Of a DNA stretch of 64,000 nt, positions 34,952-45,100 are shown piece by piece. A program made the position numbers and the translations under genes. The stretch comes from Akkermansia sp. Its GTDB lineage: Bacteria; Verrucomicrobiota; Verrucomicrobiia; Verrucomicrobiales; Akkermansiaceae. Within the stretch, counting starts at the first letter, position 1; each line of letters starts with the position of its first letter. The DNA is taken from the NCBI GenBank assembly GCA_030525455.1, contig JAUNER010000008.1:1-64000 (forward strand), read 5' to 3'. Under the pieces are notes generated by a model. It did not search any database and was not told where the DNA came from. It saw nothing but the letters and a program-made list of their open reading frames with translations.

Positions 34952-36034
34952 TTAACAAATGCCATTTTCAAAATCCAATAAAAGTTGTTCCCATGTTTCC
35001 GGGTTTTCTTCTCTAGATTTTGACAAACTTAGTCCCATGAGTCGTATATTTTTGCTACTTTGTTCAAACTGTTCCAACAAAGCTCTGGCTGTCGCCAAAA
35101 ATTGAGCTTCTGTCTGAAGGTTTTCCGGCAGAGTAAGGCTACGTGTCTTTTGCACAAAATCGGGGAATTTTATTTTCAGAGTTAAACAATTCCCCTGAAA
35201 TCCCGTTCTTTTCAAACGCCGCATCAGTTCTGTGACTAATTCAGGCAGATAGACCTCATGAGCTTCCTGCATGGTTAAATCACGCTCGTAGGTTTCTTCG
35301 CACCCGACTGTTTTTCTGATTCTAAATGGTTCCACCGGACGTTCATCCACCCCTCTGGAAAAACAATAAAACACATAACCAACTTTTCCGAAATGCTGTA
35401 AGAGATACGACAACTCCTTTTCTCTCAAATCTGCCCCTACCCTTATCCCTAGTCTATGCATTCTCTCGGCAGTTGCTCGCCCTACTCCCCAAAATGCTTC
35501 CACAGGAAGTTTTGCAATGAATTCCTCTGCCTTTGACGGATGAATCGTGAACAAACCATTCGGTTTGCGATAATCCGATGCAATTTTTGCCAAGAATTTA
35601 TTATACGACACCCCGGCTGACGCCGTTAATGCCAGTTCTTGGCGAATGTCGTATTTTATCCTCCTTGCCACATCTACGGCGAGTTCTATGCCTTGCTTAT
35701 TTTCCGTTACATCTAAAAATGCTTCATCTAGTGATATTGGTTCAACCAAATCTGTATACCTATGAAAAATTTGGTGAATTTGCCGCGAAACATCCTTGTA
35801 CACATTCATTCTTCCGGGCACAAAAATCAACTGCGGACATAGTTTTTTTGCCTTTACGGACGACATGGCAGAATGAACACCAAACTGCCGAGCTTCATAA
35901 CTGGCCGCAGCTACCACTCCTCTGAGCTCAGCATTCCCAACGGCAATAGGCTTACCCCGCAAACAAGGGTTATCCCGTTGCTCTATTGATGCATAAAAAG
36001 CATCCATGTCGACATGAATGATTTTTCTCTGCAT
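34952..36034 (-). CDS. dinB: DNA polymerase IV (Y-family, translesion)
   Basis: 360 residues. Catalytic acidic residues are in HVDMDAFYASIEQRD (6-20) and SLDEAFLDVTE (about 100-110). The palm/finger motif AAASYEARQFGVHSAM is present. The helix-hairpin-helix PVEAFWGVGRATAERMHRLGI and little-finger domain (TVGCEETYERDL) follow. The C-terminus is short and no clear beta-clamp-binding motif is seen at the end. No LexA-type site was recognised upstream. It lies 29 bases after the M16 protease gene on the same strand. Confidence 0.94.
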   Translation of the reverse strand: MQRKIIHVDMDAFYASIEQRDNPCLRGKPIAVGNAELRGVVAAASYEARQFGVHSAMSSVKAKKLCPQLIFVPGRMNVYKDVSRQIHQIFHRYTDLVEPISLDEAFLDVTENKQGIELAVDVARRIKYDIRQELALTASAGVSYNKFLAKIASDYRKPNGLFTIHPSKAEEFIAKLPVEAFWGVGRATAERMHRLGIRVGADLREKELSYLLQHFGKVGYVFYCFSRGVDERPVEPFRIRKTVGCEETYERDLTMQEAHEVYLPELVTELMRRLKRTGFQGNCLTLKIKFPDFVQKTRSLTLPENLQTEAQFLATARALLEQFEQSSKNIRLMGLSLSKSREENPETWEQLLLDFENGIC

Positions 36035-36063
36035 ACTGAGAATTAAATTTCCCTCATCTCACC

Positions 36064-38583
36064 TTACTGCTCACTAGGCTTTACTACGGCAATGGTTCGT
36101 GGGTTGGCAGGGTTAAGCACTTGCTTAATAAATAAGTTCATTTGCTCTAACGACACCTGCTTAATCAACTCTGTTTGGCGATGGATATTGTTCTCCGGTA
36201 ATCCAAATAACACATCCAATGCTTGCATCTGACAAATATGTGCATTCGATTGCATGGACAGCAAACGAGCCGACAGAGTCGCCGCACGGCACCTCTCCAA
36301 CTCTGCCGCAGTCATCCCATGCTCATAAACGCGATTTAAGGTTTGTTCTAATTTTTCAATAGCTTCACTTAATTGAGCAGATGAAGTACCAAAGTAGAAA
36401 TAAATATTACCGGCATCCACCCCAACAAAAACAGATGAACTGGCATAGTAAGCAAGCCCCGATTCTTCTCTAATAGCAGTAAAAATAGGTCCTGCCATAT
36501 CACTGCACCAACCATGGAAAAGATACAGCTCTGCCAGTGCAGGCGAGTCTACCTGAATACCGGGCAAACATAACACATACACAGCTTGTTGCTTGTCTAG
36601 ATACTTTGTAATCTCGGCCGATTGCTGAATGGGTGTAGGTACAAACTCAGGTGATTCGCCTACTTTTAATGTGCCTAGATTCCGCTCTAGTGTCTCCCAA
36701 ATTTCATCCGGCTCTACATCCCCGGCTATGCTTAAAACGCCATTTGAGGCACATACGATTCTCTCAAACTGGGCTTTTACATCGGCAACAGATAAATGAG
36801 ACAAACTTTCCGGTGTACCGGCAGGGCTATTACCGTAAGAAACATTCCCATAAGCGGCCTTTCTAACGCATCTAAAAGCAAGGGCACATGGGTCTTCCAA
36901 TTCCTCTTCAACAGCAGAAATGAAAGAAGCCTGTTCTTTGGCGAAAGCTTCCTCTGGGAAGGTCGGATTTTGTACCACATCTGCCAGTAATTCCACCCCT
37001 ACGGCTAAATCCTCTGCCGCAACTCTACAGGCTATGCTTATAGAATTATTCCCCGTAGAGCTGGTTATCATGCCTCCTAAATCTTCAATTTCTCTGGCAA
37101 TCTCTGAAGCCGTACGCGTCTTTGTGCTTTTTAACAAGCACTCAGACATAAGGTCTGTAACACCGGCTATTTCTTCCGTTTCTGTCGGACACCCTGCTTT
37201 GAAGACCATGCTCAAGTAAGCTAAAGGAACCCTCTTATCTTGACAAATAACAACGGGCAATCCATTACTTAGGCTTCGATAATACGTTTGAATACCCTGA
37301 GTGGCTGTTTGTAATTCCTCTTGGCTTTCATTACTACCGATGGGGTCTAAACTCACTTCGGTAATCACAGATGAAGCAAGCCAAGTTTCGCACACACGAT
37401 GCAAATCAGCTACGGTCACTTGTTCGATGGCTTCTTGCCATTCTTGTGCCCGCTCCAAATTTCGCCAATTAAACCAATCAGCACCCATATCTGAAGCCAA
37501 GCCGGATACAGAGCTTCTCCGTCTCAATCGCGACATTTTTGTCTGTTTACATACGCGTTTTAAGTCGGCACTAAAATCTGCTGTCACCAAGTTCTTTATT
37601 TCCTGAAGTATCAAGTCTCTTACTTCATCGCGTTGCTCACGCTCCACATCAGCAAAAATAACAAAAGCACCTTCGTCTTTCTCTGATTGCAGAACCGATA
37701 CATCTATTGAATAGACTAAGCCAAGTTCATCATGAAACTTCTCATACAATCTAGCCGAACGCCCTCCACCCAAAATACTTGATAGTAATGAAATAGCCAC
37801 AGAATCATCATGGCTAATCACCGGAAGTCGCCATGCCAATGCCAATTTTGAACATGGTAGAGACATTTCTTTTCTAGCTACTCGCTTACCATATTGCTTA
37901 GGTTCCGCCGGAAAATTCCCAGACATTAATGGCTGTGGTCGCAGATTCTTCACCAGTGACTCTAATCGCATTAACACATCTTGGGAATTTACAGCTCCGG
38001 CTATAACTAAAGTTACATTATTGGGCACATACCGCTCTGCATGATACCGAAGTACATCTTCGCGTGTGAGCTGAGAAAACGAATGAGGTAGCCCCAGCAC
38101 CGGCCAGCGACGAGGATGCTTTTTATAGAGAGTCTGCATGAGTAGTTGGTACCCCACAGAGTCCGGTTCATCATCATACATGGCCATTTCTCGACGTACT
38201 ACTTCCATTTCCCTTTCTATCTCATCTGCCGGGAAACTGGGCAAAAAGACTAATTCCGTTAGCAATTCTAGAAATGTTTGCCACGATTCTGATGGCCCGT
38301 CTATATAATAAACAGTTCTATTCGTACTGGTATAGGCATTCCAATGTCCACCTCGTTCCTGAACTATATTGGCAAGTTCCTGTGCAGAATAATTTTCCGT
38401 CCCTTTAAAGACTAAATGCTCCAAAAAATGAGAAATCCCGCTTCCCATCAAATGCCCCTCATTCATTGAACCTGTACCTACCCAATACTGAAGTGATACC
38501 ACCGGGTAAGCATGGTCCTCTTGAATCAGTACCGTCAAACCATTCCCAAATCGATGAACTAAAGGGGCTAGAGTCGATGTCAT
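36064..38583 (-). CDS. M16 zinc metalloprotease, two fused M16 units
   Basis: 839 residues, about twice the usual 420 of a bacterial M16 subunit. The first unit has the inverted zinc motif HFLEHLVFKGT (HxxEH, about 52) and the downstream Glu helix EREMEVVRREM. The second unit, starting near residue 430, begins NGLPVVICQDKRVPLAYLSM but has EIAGVTDLMSECLLKST instead of HxxEH, so it is the inactive partner. Fused active/inactive pairs also occur in PqqL-like and pitrilysin-like enzymes. No signal peptide is seen at the annotated start, so the protein may be cytoplasmic or unannotated in its export. It degrades short peptides in known relatives. Confidence 0.88.
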   Translation of the reverse strand: MTSTLAPLVHRFGNGLTVLIQEDHAYPVVSLQYWVGTGSMNEGHLMGSGISHFLEHLVFKGTENYSAQELANIVQERGGHWNAYTSTNRTVYYIDGPSESWQTFLELLTELVFLPSFPADEIEREMEVVRREMAMYDDEPDSVGYQLLMQTLYKKHPRRWPVLGLPHSFSQLTREDVLRYHAERYVPNNVTLVIAGAVNSQDVLMRLESLVKNLRPQPLMSGNFPAEPKQYGKRVARKEMSLPCSKLALAWRLPVISHDDSVAISLLSSILGGGRSARLYEKFHDELGLVYSIDVSVLQSEKDEGAFVIFADVEREQRDEVRDLILQEIKNLVTADFSADLKRVCKQTKMSRLRRRSSVSGLASDMGADWFNWRNLERAQEWQEAIEQVTVADLHRVCETWLASSVITEVSLDPIGSNESQEELQTATQGIQTYYRSLSNGLPVVICQDKRVPLAYLSMVFKAGCPTETEEIAGVTDLMSECLLKSTKTRTASEIAREIEDLGGMITSSTGNNSISIACRVAAEDLAVGVELLADVVQNPTFPEEAFAKEQASFISAVEEELEDPCALAFRCVRKAAYGNVSYGNSPAGTPESLSHLSVADVKAQFERIVCASNGVLSIAGDVEPDEIWETLERNLGTLKVGESPEFVPTPIQQSAEITKYLDKQQAVYVLCLPGIQVDSPALAELYLFHGWCSDMAGPIFTAIREESGLAYYASSSVFVGVDAGNIYFYFGTSSAQLSEAIEKLEQTLNRVYEHGMTAAELERCRAATLSARLLSMQSNAHICQMQALDVLFGLPENNIHRQTELIKQVSLEQMNLFIKQVLNPANPRTIAVVKPSEQ

Positions 38584-38653
38584 TTTTCAAGAGTGCATCA
38601 ACCGAATTCTTAGAGCAAGCCCCTACTTAGTCCTCACCGCTAATTTCAGCAAA

Positions 38654-39799
38654 TTACTTAAGCACCTTACCTATCGGTCTATAAGCAGAAAATGCCACCG
38701 GTATAGACGACAACAACACACACAACAACAATGATATAGCAAGCAACATCAAATCTTGCTCAATATCGGCAAATGTTAGAACGGAATTCCCGAGCTTGAA
38801 AAATTCACCCAACACTATCTTTTGGCACTGCATAAAAGAGAACACAGCGGCTACAAACGAAGCAGATATCAAAAATATGTTTTCAAATATGAAGGTAAAT
38901 ACCAGTAAAATAGGTCTTACCCCAAAGCTCTTCATCAGGGTGTACACATATTCATTTTGCCGAAATTCCATCGAGGCCAAGGCTGTTAGCAATATCCCCA
39001 CTACACAGGCAATCCCTAAACAAAAGCCGGTTCTACATTCCAGCTGGTTATTCATCAAAATTTCTAGTCTATTTAATAAGCTGACGTATGTCTGAACCAT
39101 CGTCGTACCCTCATCATAATTTGTGATACGAGTTAGCACATCTTCGATGTTTCGTATATTTTCAGCGGTCATTTCTTTCACCCGAATAACGTAGCGATAA
39201 CTCTGAATTTTTGGCACTTCGCCCGTACTAAATGTCCCTTCTGAAACCAACACAACACCTTGCTGAAACATTCGCCCCAGCATGTGATAATCTGGTAACT
39301 TCTTAGCCCGCACACTAAAACTGAAATCCCCAATTTCTAATTGGCAAGGCCCTTCTGTAAGTCGTGAAAATTGTGGGTTAAATAGCAAAATCGGCTCGGC
39401 TGTATCTATGCCTAAGTCTCTTAGAAAATAACATGATTCCATGTTATATTCCATAATCGTCACAAATACATTGCCCACTTTGGCTCCGGAAACTTGCGGT
39501 GATTTCAGCGTTATCACATCACAATCAAACTGCTTGGGCAATTCATGCTGAATCAATCTTTGTTTATCAAAATTCTCCTCGCCCACAGAATCATATACCA
39601 TCACCAAATCTGCACCATTCCGCCGAATTTCCTGATGCAGCATCTTTGCAGATAGCACATAATTCGCCAAAAACGACAAAGCACACAGTGACAAAAAAAA
39701 TGCCACCAACACACGCGACAATGGACTTGCCGGACGTTCTTTCCATCGATGTAAGGTATCTTTAATCAGATACAAGCTTGTTAAAATCAATGATTTCAT
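38654..39799 (-). CDS. ABC transporter permease, FtsX/MacB type
   Basis: 381 residues. One N-terminal membrane helix (VLVAFFLSLCALSFLANYVLS) is followed by a large periplasmic domain (about 50-245). Three C-terminal helices (FCLGIACVVGILLTALASM, PILLVFTFIFENIFLISASF, LMLLAISLLLCVLLSSIPVA) give the FtsX/MacB topology. Its first codons overlap the end of the ATPase gene by 38 bases. With the upstream ATPase and adaptor it forms an export or envelope-lipoprotein-handling system. Substrate unknown. Confidence 0.85.
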   Translation of the reverse strand: MKSLILTSLYLIKDTLHRWKERPASPLSRVLVAFFLSLCALSFLANYVLSAKMLHQEIRRNGADLVMVYDSVGEENFDKQRLIQHELPKQFDCDVITLKSPQVSGAKVGNVFVTIMEYNMESCYFLRDLGIDTAEPILLFNPQFSRLTEGPCQLEIGDFSFSVRAKKLPDYHMLGRMFQQGVVLVSEGTFSTGEVPKIQSYRYVIRVKEMTAENIRNIEDVLTRITNYDEGTTMVQTYVSLLNRLEILMNNQLECRTGFCLGIACVVGILLTALASMEFRQNEYVYTLMKSFGVRPILLVFTFIFENIFLISASFVAAVFSFMQCQKIVLGEFFKLGNSVLTFADIEQDLMLLAISLLLCVLLSSIPVAFSAYRPIGKVLK

Positions 39800-40397
39800 C
39801 CGTCAAATCAAACAATCGTGAATCGTGTGTACTCAAAATACAAATTTTATCTTTAGGATATTCCTTAATGAGTTTTTTGATAATCTCTGTATTCCCATCA
39901 TCAAGACCGGACGTTGGTTCGTCCAGTAGCAAAATCTCAGAATCTTTCATCATCGTACGAGCCAGTGCCGCACGCTGGGCCTGCCCCCCGGACAAACTAC
40001 TTGCTTTTTTGTAGCGTAACTCTTGCAAGCCTAGTTTATCAATGAGTTCATTAGCACGGGGTTTCCATTCTTTGGCAGGGAGTTGAGCCATTTCAGCACA
40101 CAACTGTAAATTTCGCTCAACTGTTGCTAAAGGGAGCAGGTTTATCCCCTGAAACATATAACTAACCTCTCTACGACGATACAAGGCACTGGTAATAGAG
40201 TGACCACTAGGTGTTTTTACCACACCTTGTTTGGGCGTCAAATAGCCCGCTAAAATTTTAAGCAAGGTTGTTTTCCCACAGCCGGAATACCCTTTCAATA
40301 TAGTAATGCCCGGAGAAAACGTCTGCGTGTAATTTTCAAAAATCCACTGTTTCCCGATATAACTGAAATAAACAGACTCGCAGACCAAATTGCTCAT
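39762..40397 (-). CDS. ABC transporter ATP-binding protein (LolD/MacB class)
   Basis: 211 residues. Walker A GYSGCGKTTL (35-44), Q-loop region SYMFQGINLLP, signature LSGGQAQRAALAR, Walker B ILLLDEPTSGLDD and H-loop LSTHDSRLF are all intact. The short single-domain form and neighbours place it in the MacB/LolD/FtsE group. It shares a 4-base ATGA overlap with the adaptor gene upstream and a 38-base overlap with the permease downstream. Confidence 0.93.
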   Translation of the reverse strand: MSNLVCESVYFSYIGKQWIFENYTQTFSPGITILKGYSGCGKTTLLKILAGYLTPKQGVVKTPSGHSITSALYRRREVSYMFQGINLLPLATVERNLQLCAEMAQLPAKEWKPRANELIDKLGLQELRYKKASSLSGGQAQRAALARTMMKDSEILLLDEPTSGLDDGNTEIIKKLIKEYPKDKICILSTHDSRLFDLTDEIIDFNKLVSD

Positions 40398-41458
40398 TTT
40401 TTCCGCACAATCAATTCTGTTTCGCCATTTACTATAAGCTCATATTCCGGATGCACCTTTTCCAATAGCTCCTGCCATGAACTACACTCACGCCCCTCAG
40501 GACGACTGGCTAATTTTAGCTTGTTTAATCGAATCACATCCTCTGCCGGATTATAATATAATTGTGCCGTACAATTTGAGCCAAGCATCGCATGAGCTCT
40601 TTCGTGACTTTCTGCCGGTAATTTAAAGAAATAGGCTAATAAATCCCCACCATTAGAACTATTCTTTTCTACACGCTTAAATGAGTATTCTCCTCGCAAT
40701 GTAGAACCATCACTCATTTTTACAACTAGACTAAATGCTTCCGGTGCTAATCGCGTCAAATCCGGATCACCCAGTGAAATTGTCAAATAATAGGCAGAAT
40801 CATCACATACCGTCGCTATTAATGCAGAGGCATCTAGAAACATCGACTTACTCCCATCGCTAGGGAATGAAATCTGATACTGAATTCGCCCATCAAAAGG
40901 CATTTTTAGGATATACTTTTCCTCCTTTCGGCGAAAATCCGACTGTTGCTTTTTACCAAGAATAGCAAGTTCCTTGTTGGCTAGTTCCAATTTATCCTTT
41001 AGGTTCTGAACTGCTTTCTTTCCTGTGTCTTGTTTATATGAAGAATATGATTTCTCTTTTTTTGACAAAGAAGCATAGAATTTTACCTCTTCGAGCTGTT
41101 TTTCTAATTTTGTTATTTCTTCTTGCTTAGTAACCCTATCACGAAGAATTTTTACTTCCAGCTCATTTCGCTCATTCTCCAACTCTTCTTTGTTAATGGT
41201 CGCAAACAACTCATCTTTTTTTAACCGCCCCGCATTCTGCACCCAGTTTTCTAACACACCATCCGTAGGCATGGTATAGGTGCGTATACGTTCCGGCACT
41301 ATCTTTGCCCTAAACGTCTTAATGAAAGAAGGGCCACCATTATTATTAATGGTGGTTTCTCCAGATTTTCCCATGTCGACAACTTGAGCAGAGAAAGCCA
41401 AAGCTCCACTCAATAAAACGACACAAAAACTAGTATAGAATATACGAGGCATTACCAT
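40394..41458 (-). CDS. Periplasmic adaptor (membrane fusion) protein of the ABC system
   Basis: 354 residues. N-terminal signal peptide MVMPRIFYTSFCVVLLSGALAFSAQ. The layout is of the HlyD/MacA kind: biotinyl-lipoyl-like half (TDGVLENWVQNAGRLKKDELFATI), a long coiled-coil hairpin (about 90-165: NERNELEVKILRD, ITKLEKQLEEV, LKDKLELANKELAIL), the second lipoyl half (KMPFDGRIQYQIS) and a beta-barrel domain. First gene of a three-gene operon with coupled translation. No outer membrane channel gene lies next to it. Confidence 0.85.
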   Translation of the reverse strand: MVMPRIFYTSFCVVLLSGALAFSAQVVDMGKSGETTINNNGGPSFIKTFRAKIVPERIRTYTMPTDGVLENWVQNAGRLKKDELFATINKEELENERNELEVKILRDRVTKQEEITKLEKQLEEVKFYASLSKKEKSYSSYKQDTGKKAVQNLKDKLELANKELAILGKKQQSDFRRKEEKYILKMPFDGRIQYQISFPSDGSKSMFLDASALIATVCDDSAYYLTISLGDPDLTRLAPEAFSLVVKMSDGSTLRGEYSFKRVEKNSSNGGDLLAYFFKLPAESHERAHAMLGSNCTAQLYYNPAEDVIRLNKLKLASRPEGRECSSWQELLEKVHPEYELIVNGETELIVRKK

Positions 41459-41496
41459 GCGGCTACGCTAATCCCGCCATAAATAAGCAACCTCTT

Positions 41497-42051
41497 TTAT
41501 AGAGCATTTACGCGATATGTAACTGTACCATCATTGGCAGTCCAAGTCACCTCTTGCACATTGTCTTCATCATCAAAAATGGCACCTTTATAATCAATAA
41601 CCCCCGTAAAAGACCCGGAAGTGGGAACATTTGTATCACCTGTATTGTAATTAATGGTGCCTTTGATCATGCACTCGTCTAAATTTACCATCACAACGGG
41701 TCCCGGAGCCACAAACTGACCGGAATTAACCTTATAGCTAGTCCTCAAGGTTGCCTTTTTCCCGGTACGACGATAAATCGTATGTGCTTCAACAGAAGCA
41801 CTATTATCTACGTTTGTCGCATTATTAATCGTGAATTCCGGCAAATCAGAGCCATTACCGACAAGTTTGAAAGTAAGGCCAAATGAATTTGCATCAGGAG
41901 AATCCATCGTAGCTGTTAAATTAAGGACGTGCCCGGTAGGCAAACAACTACCATTAACTTCGGAGTCACCACCGCCACCGCAAGAAAAAACACCAAAAGA
42001 AATCACTGCCAGTGACAAAGGAAAAACGACTTTTTTGTTGAACATATCCAT
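41497..42051 (-). CDS. Putative lipoprotein, unknown function
   Basis: 184 residues. Lipobox-like FGVFSCGGGG follows a hydrophobic stretch (VVFPLSLAVISF), so Cys 24 is the likely lipidated residue. The remainder is beta-rich with segments such as GTINYNTGDTNVPTSGSFTG and ends TVTYRVNAL. No family recognised. It is 38 bases upstream of the adaptor gene on the same strand, so it may be part of the export operon. Confidence 0.7.
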   Translation of the reverse strand: MDMFNKKVVFPLSLAVISFGVFSCGGGGDSEVNGSCLPTGHVLNLTATMDSPDANSFGLTFKLVGNGSDLPEFTINNATNVDNSASVEAHTIYRRTGKKATLRTSYKVNSGQFVAPGPVVMVNLDECMIKGTINYNTGDTNVPTSGSFTGVIDYKGAIFDDEDNVQEVTWTANDGTVTYRVNAL

Positions 42052-42159
42052 AAAACAGCAAAAATGATTTTAGGACATAATAGCTAAGTATCCCCAAACG
42101 TCAACAAAGAAATACGAATAAGCATGGGAAAATAAGGAATTATTGCGTCACGAATCCCT

Positions 42160-45100
42160 TTATTGCTTATTTCCCAATCGATTTTTTAACACTCGCCCTG
42201 TTACATAGAGAGGAACAATGCCCATGCACAACAAAATAAAGTTATTCTTCCATAAGGTTGATATAGTGTCTTTGTTTGCATTAAACTCCGCATTATCCGC
42301 ACTTTCGCCACTAGCCCACGGCCATGGTTGGCGACGTGCCAAGAAAATTTCCGGTCTATCAACGGCTTCCCGACTGACTCGCAAAACCTCCGCTGATTCA
42401 TCAAGCATGACAATTCGGTCGTTAACATAAAATGATTTCACAGAGGGCTTATCTGCACCATGTGCTTCAAGTCTTTCAATTTCCTTATTATATTCACCAT
42501 CATCACCACTTTGGGCAGCTCGGCGCACTCGTCTAATCACATTTTTAGCATCGAGATAATCACTCCCCCCTACGGCAGCAATATGGAGCAATGCCAGCTT
42601 TAGCAACTTAAACTCTTGGAATTCACTATTTGACAGATTTTCTATTTCCTTAAGTTCATCGACTCGTTCCTGAATGATTAACCTTTCCTGCTCCCAGATA
42701 TTTTTGGTAGCTTGAGCCACAATCATCATTTCAAACGAATATCGTAAAGGACACAATTCCGCCACCAATGGCACTCGTCCTGGTTTTAAACGGCCATGCT
42801 CATCAGCTCTGTGTGCGGACCAAGGGATAAACTGGTTCATTTCATCGAAATGAACAATAGCCCCTGCCAATAATATCTGCGGAATGAGCAACAAAGGAAC
42901 CATATTAAGCGCCGCTCTCTCAGTTTTTGCATACACAGACACCAGTAACGACAAACTTACCCCAATAAATGAAGTTATCGTCATGATGCCCAAGTAACTC
43001 AAAAACATCTCATGAATTTCCAATATAGCATTCCCAACCCACAAAAATAAAGCAGATTGCACTACTGATAAGCCGGTAAGGACAAGAGCCTTTGCCAAAA
43101 TATACCCACTAACAAACACCTTGGCATTGCTTTCTCGCTTCAGTAATGCACTATCTTTAAGCACCTCGCTCGCAGCTCCTGTAAGCCCAAAAAACATGGC
43201 AACTATTACCGCTAGAAATAAATACGATGGAATATGTAACGCCGTGGAAAAGCTATATTCCGGAGAGGATGAAGCACGCAATGTCAACGATATTAACAAG
43301 GCCAAAACCGGACCTTCCAAGAGCATGGTATACAGCCCCATGCGACTGCGAACTCTCCCTAAAAATGTTCTGGTCATCCAGATTCTAAACAATCGGAATA
43401 ACTGTAAACCTCCGCGTTTAGGAGGAGCAGTAAATTCTAATTCATGCTCATCACCATAAAGGGTTCTCACATTGTTGGCATTTTGCCGCTGCCCGAGTAC
43501 GTTTCTAAATCGGAATCCCTCAAATCTTTCTTGCCAAAGTCTGGGGTGTTGTTTTCTGCGGCGGTCATGCCATAATTGCGGTGCATCTAATACCTCAAAC
43601 ACGTAGTCTGCACCACCGGCTATACGAGATTCTTCCGAAACCTCAATCCCCATATCGGCAGCCGCTTTTTTGAAATATCGTAGCAAGCCTTTCACATTCC
43701 CCCAATAGGCCATTTGCCCCCCATGGTCGAGTACCAATACTTTGTCAAATTGATTCAATATCGCTGTACTAGGTCGGTGCATCGTGGCTATCACCATCTT
43801 ATCCCTACTCATACTACGAAGTGTCTGCATAACTAACTTCGCATCTGAGGAGGATAGCCCACTTATCGGCTCATCTAGCAAAAAGACATCTGCTATACCT
43901 GCTAAATCCAACCCTAGATTTAATCGAGTTCGTTCACCATCAGAAATTGTTCGAGCATTTACTTCGCCAACCCGACGAGAAGCAATATGCGTAAGCCCTA
44001 AAAATTTCAGAATCGCATTGACTCGTCTCATGCGTTCAGAGCGCCCTAACCGGGGACGTCTCACAATAGTTGCCTGTGCAATATGCTCAGCAACACTCAT
44101 GCCGGCATCTAATATGTCCTCTCGGGGGATAAAGGCTATATATGGGCGAATTTCTTCTGATTTCGTAGACAATAACTGACCATTGTAGCGAATGCACCCA
44201 CGCGTCGGTGACAAATGCCCTGCCAGCATTGCCAGCAATGTACTTTTGCCAGAGCCGCTAGGTCCAAGTATACATACCATTTCGCCTCGTTTTACAGTTA
44301 GGTCAATGTTGTCTACAACTCGTCCTGCTCTCAAAAATTCACGCGTTACCCCTTCTACACTTAAGGTTCGTATAGCATGATATTCTTCATCTAATACCCC
44401 GGCTGAAAAACGACATCTGAGAGCATGATACGCATTTAAATGAATAACATCGCCATCATTAAGAGATACGCGACCTCGTATAATCTTATCATTTAACCAC
44501 AGTGGGATGGCCGCTTCTATTACATCTAAATACCCTGAATTTGTGGCACTTGAAAACTCCACTTCTAGCACAACCCCACCCGCCAAGCCTGGCGTCAATA
44601 GCATATCGCCTTTACGAGCTTTTTCTGATAAATTCGTGACTCGTATTTTTCTCGTACCGGGGTCTAGTTGGAATCGTCGCCCAATGTCAGACATGGCATT
44701 AAGCACTTCTCCTATATCAAACGGCCCCTCTTTATCGATTCTAAATGATGAATAGTATGTAGCTTGTACACTTTCCCCAGGGTAAATCCGCTGACCATTT
44801 AGCTCAAATTCCACATCCGGACGCAAGACTTCAATTTCACACGATAAGCCCATACTTACTCGCACATCACTGGCTCTAGTACGGATGCGACTTATTTGCA
44901 AACTGCCATTTTCCAAGTAAATATAACACGACTCAAGCTTTCCGGAACGCTTACAGTTTAGGAAAAATTCAAAATCTTCAAAACTCAAAATACCGGATGG
45001 CAATGCAACCAACTGCCCGTCCGTTAACGGCATCACTCCTCGTGGTGCTAACACACGCCCACGTACAACAAACTCTTTATTCCCATCATTAACTATAAGC

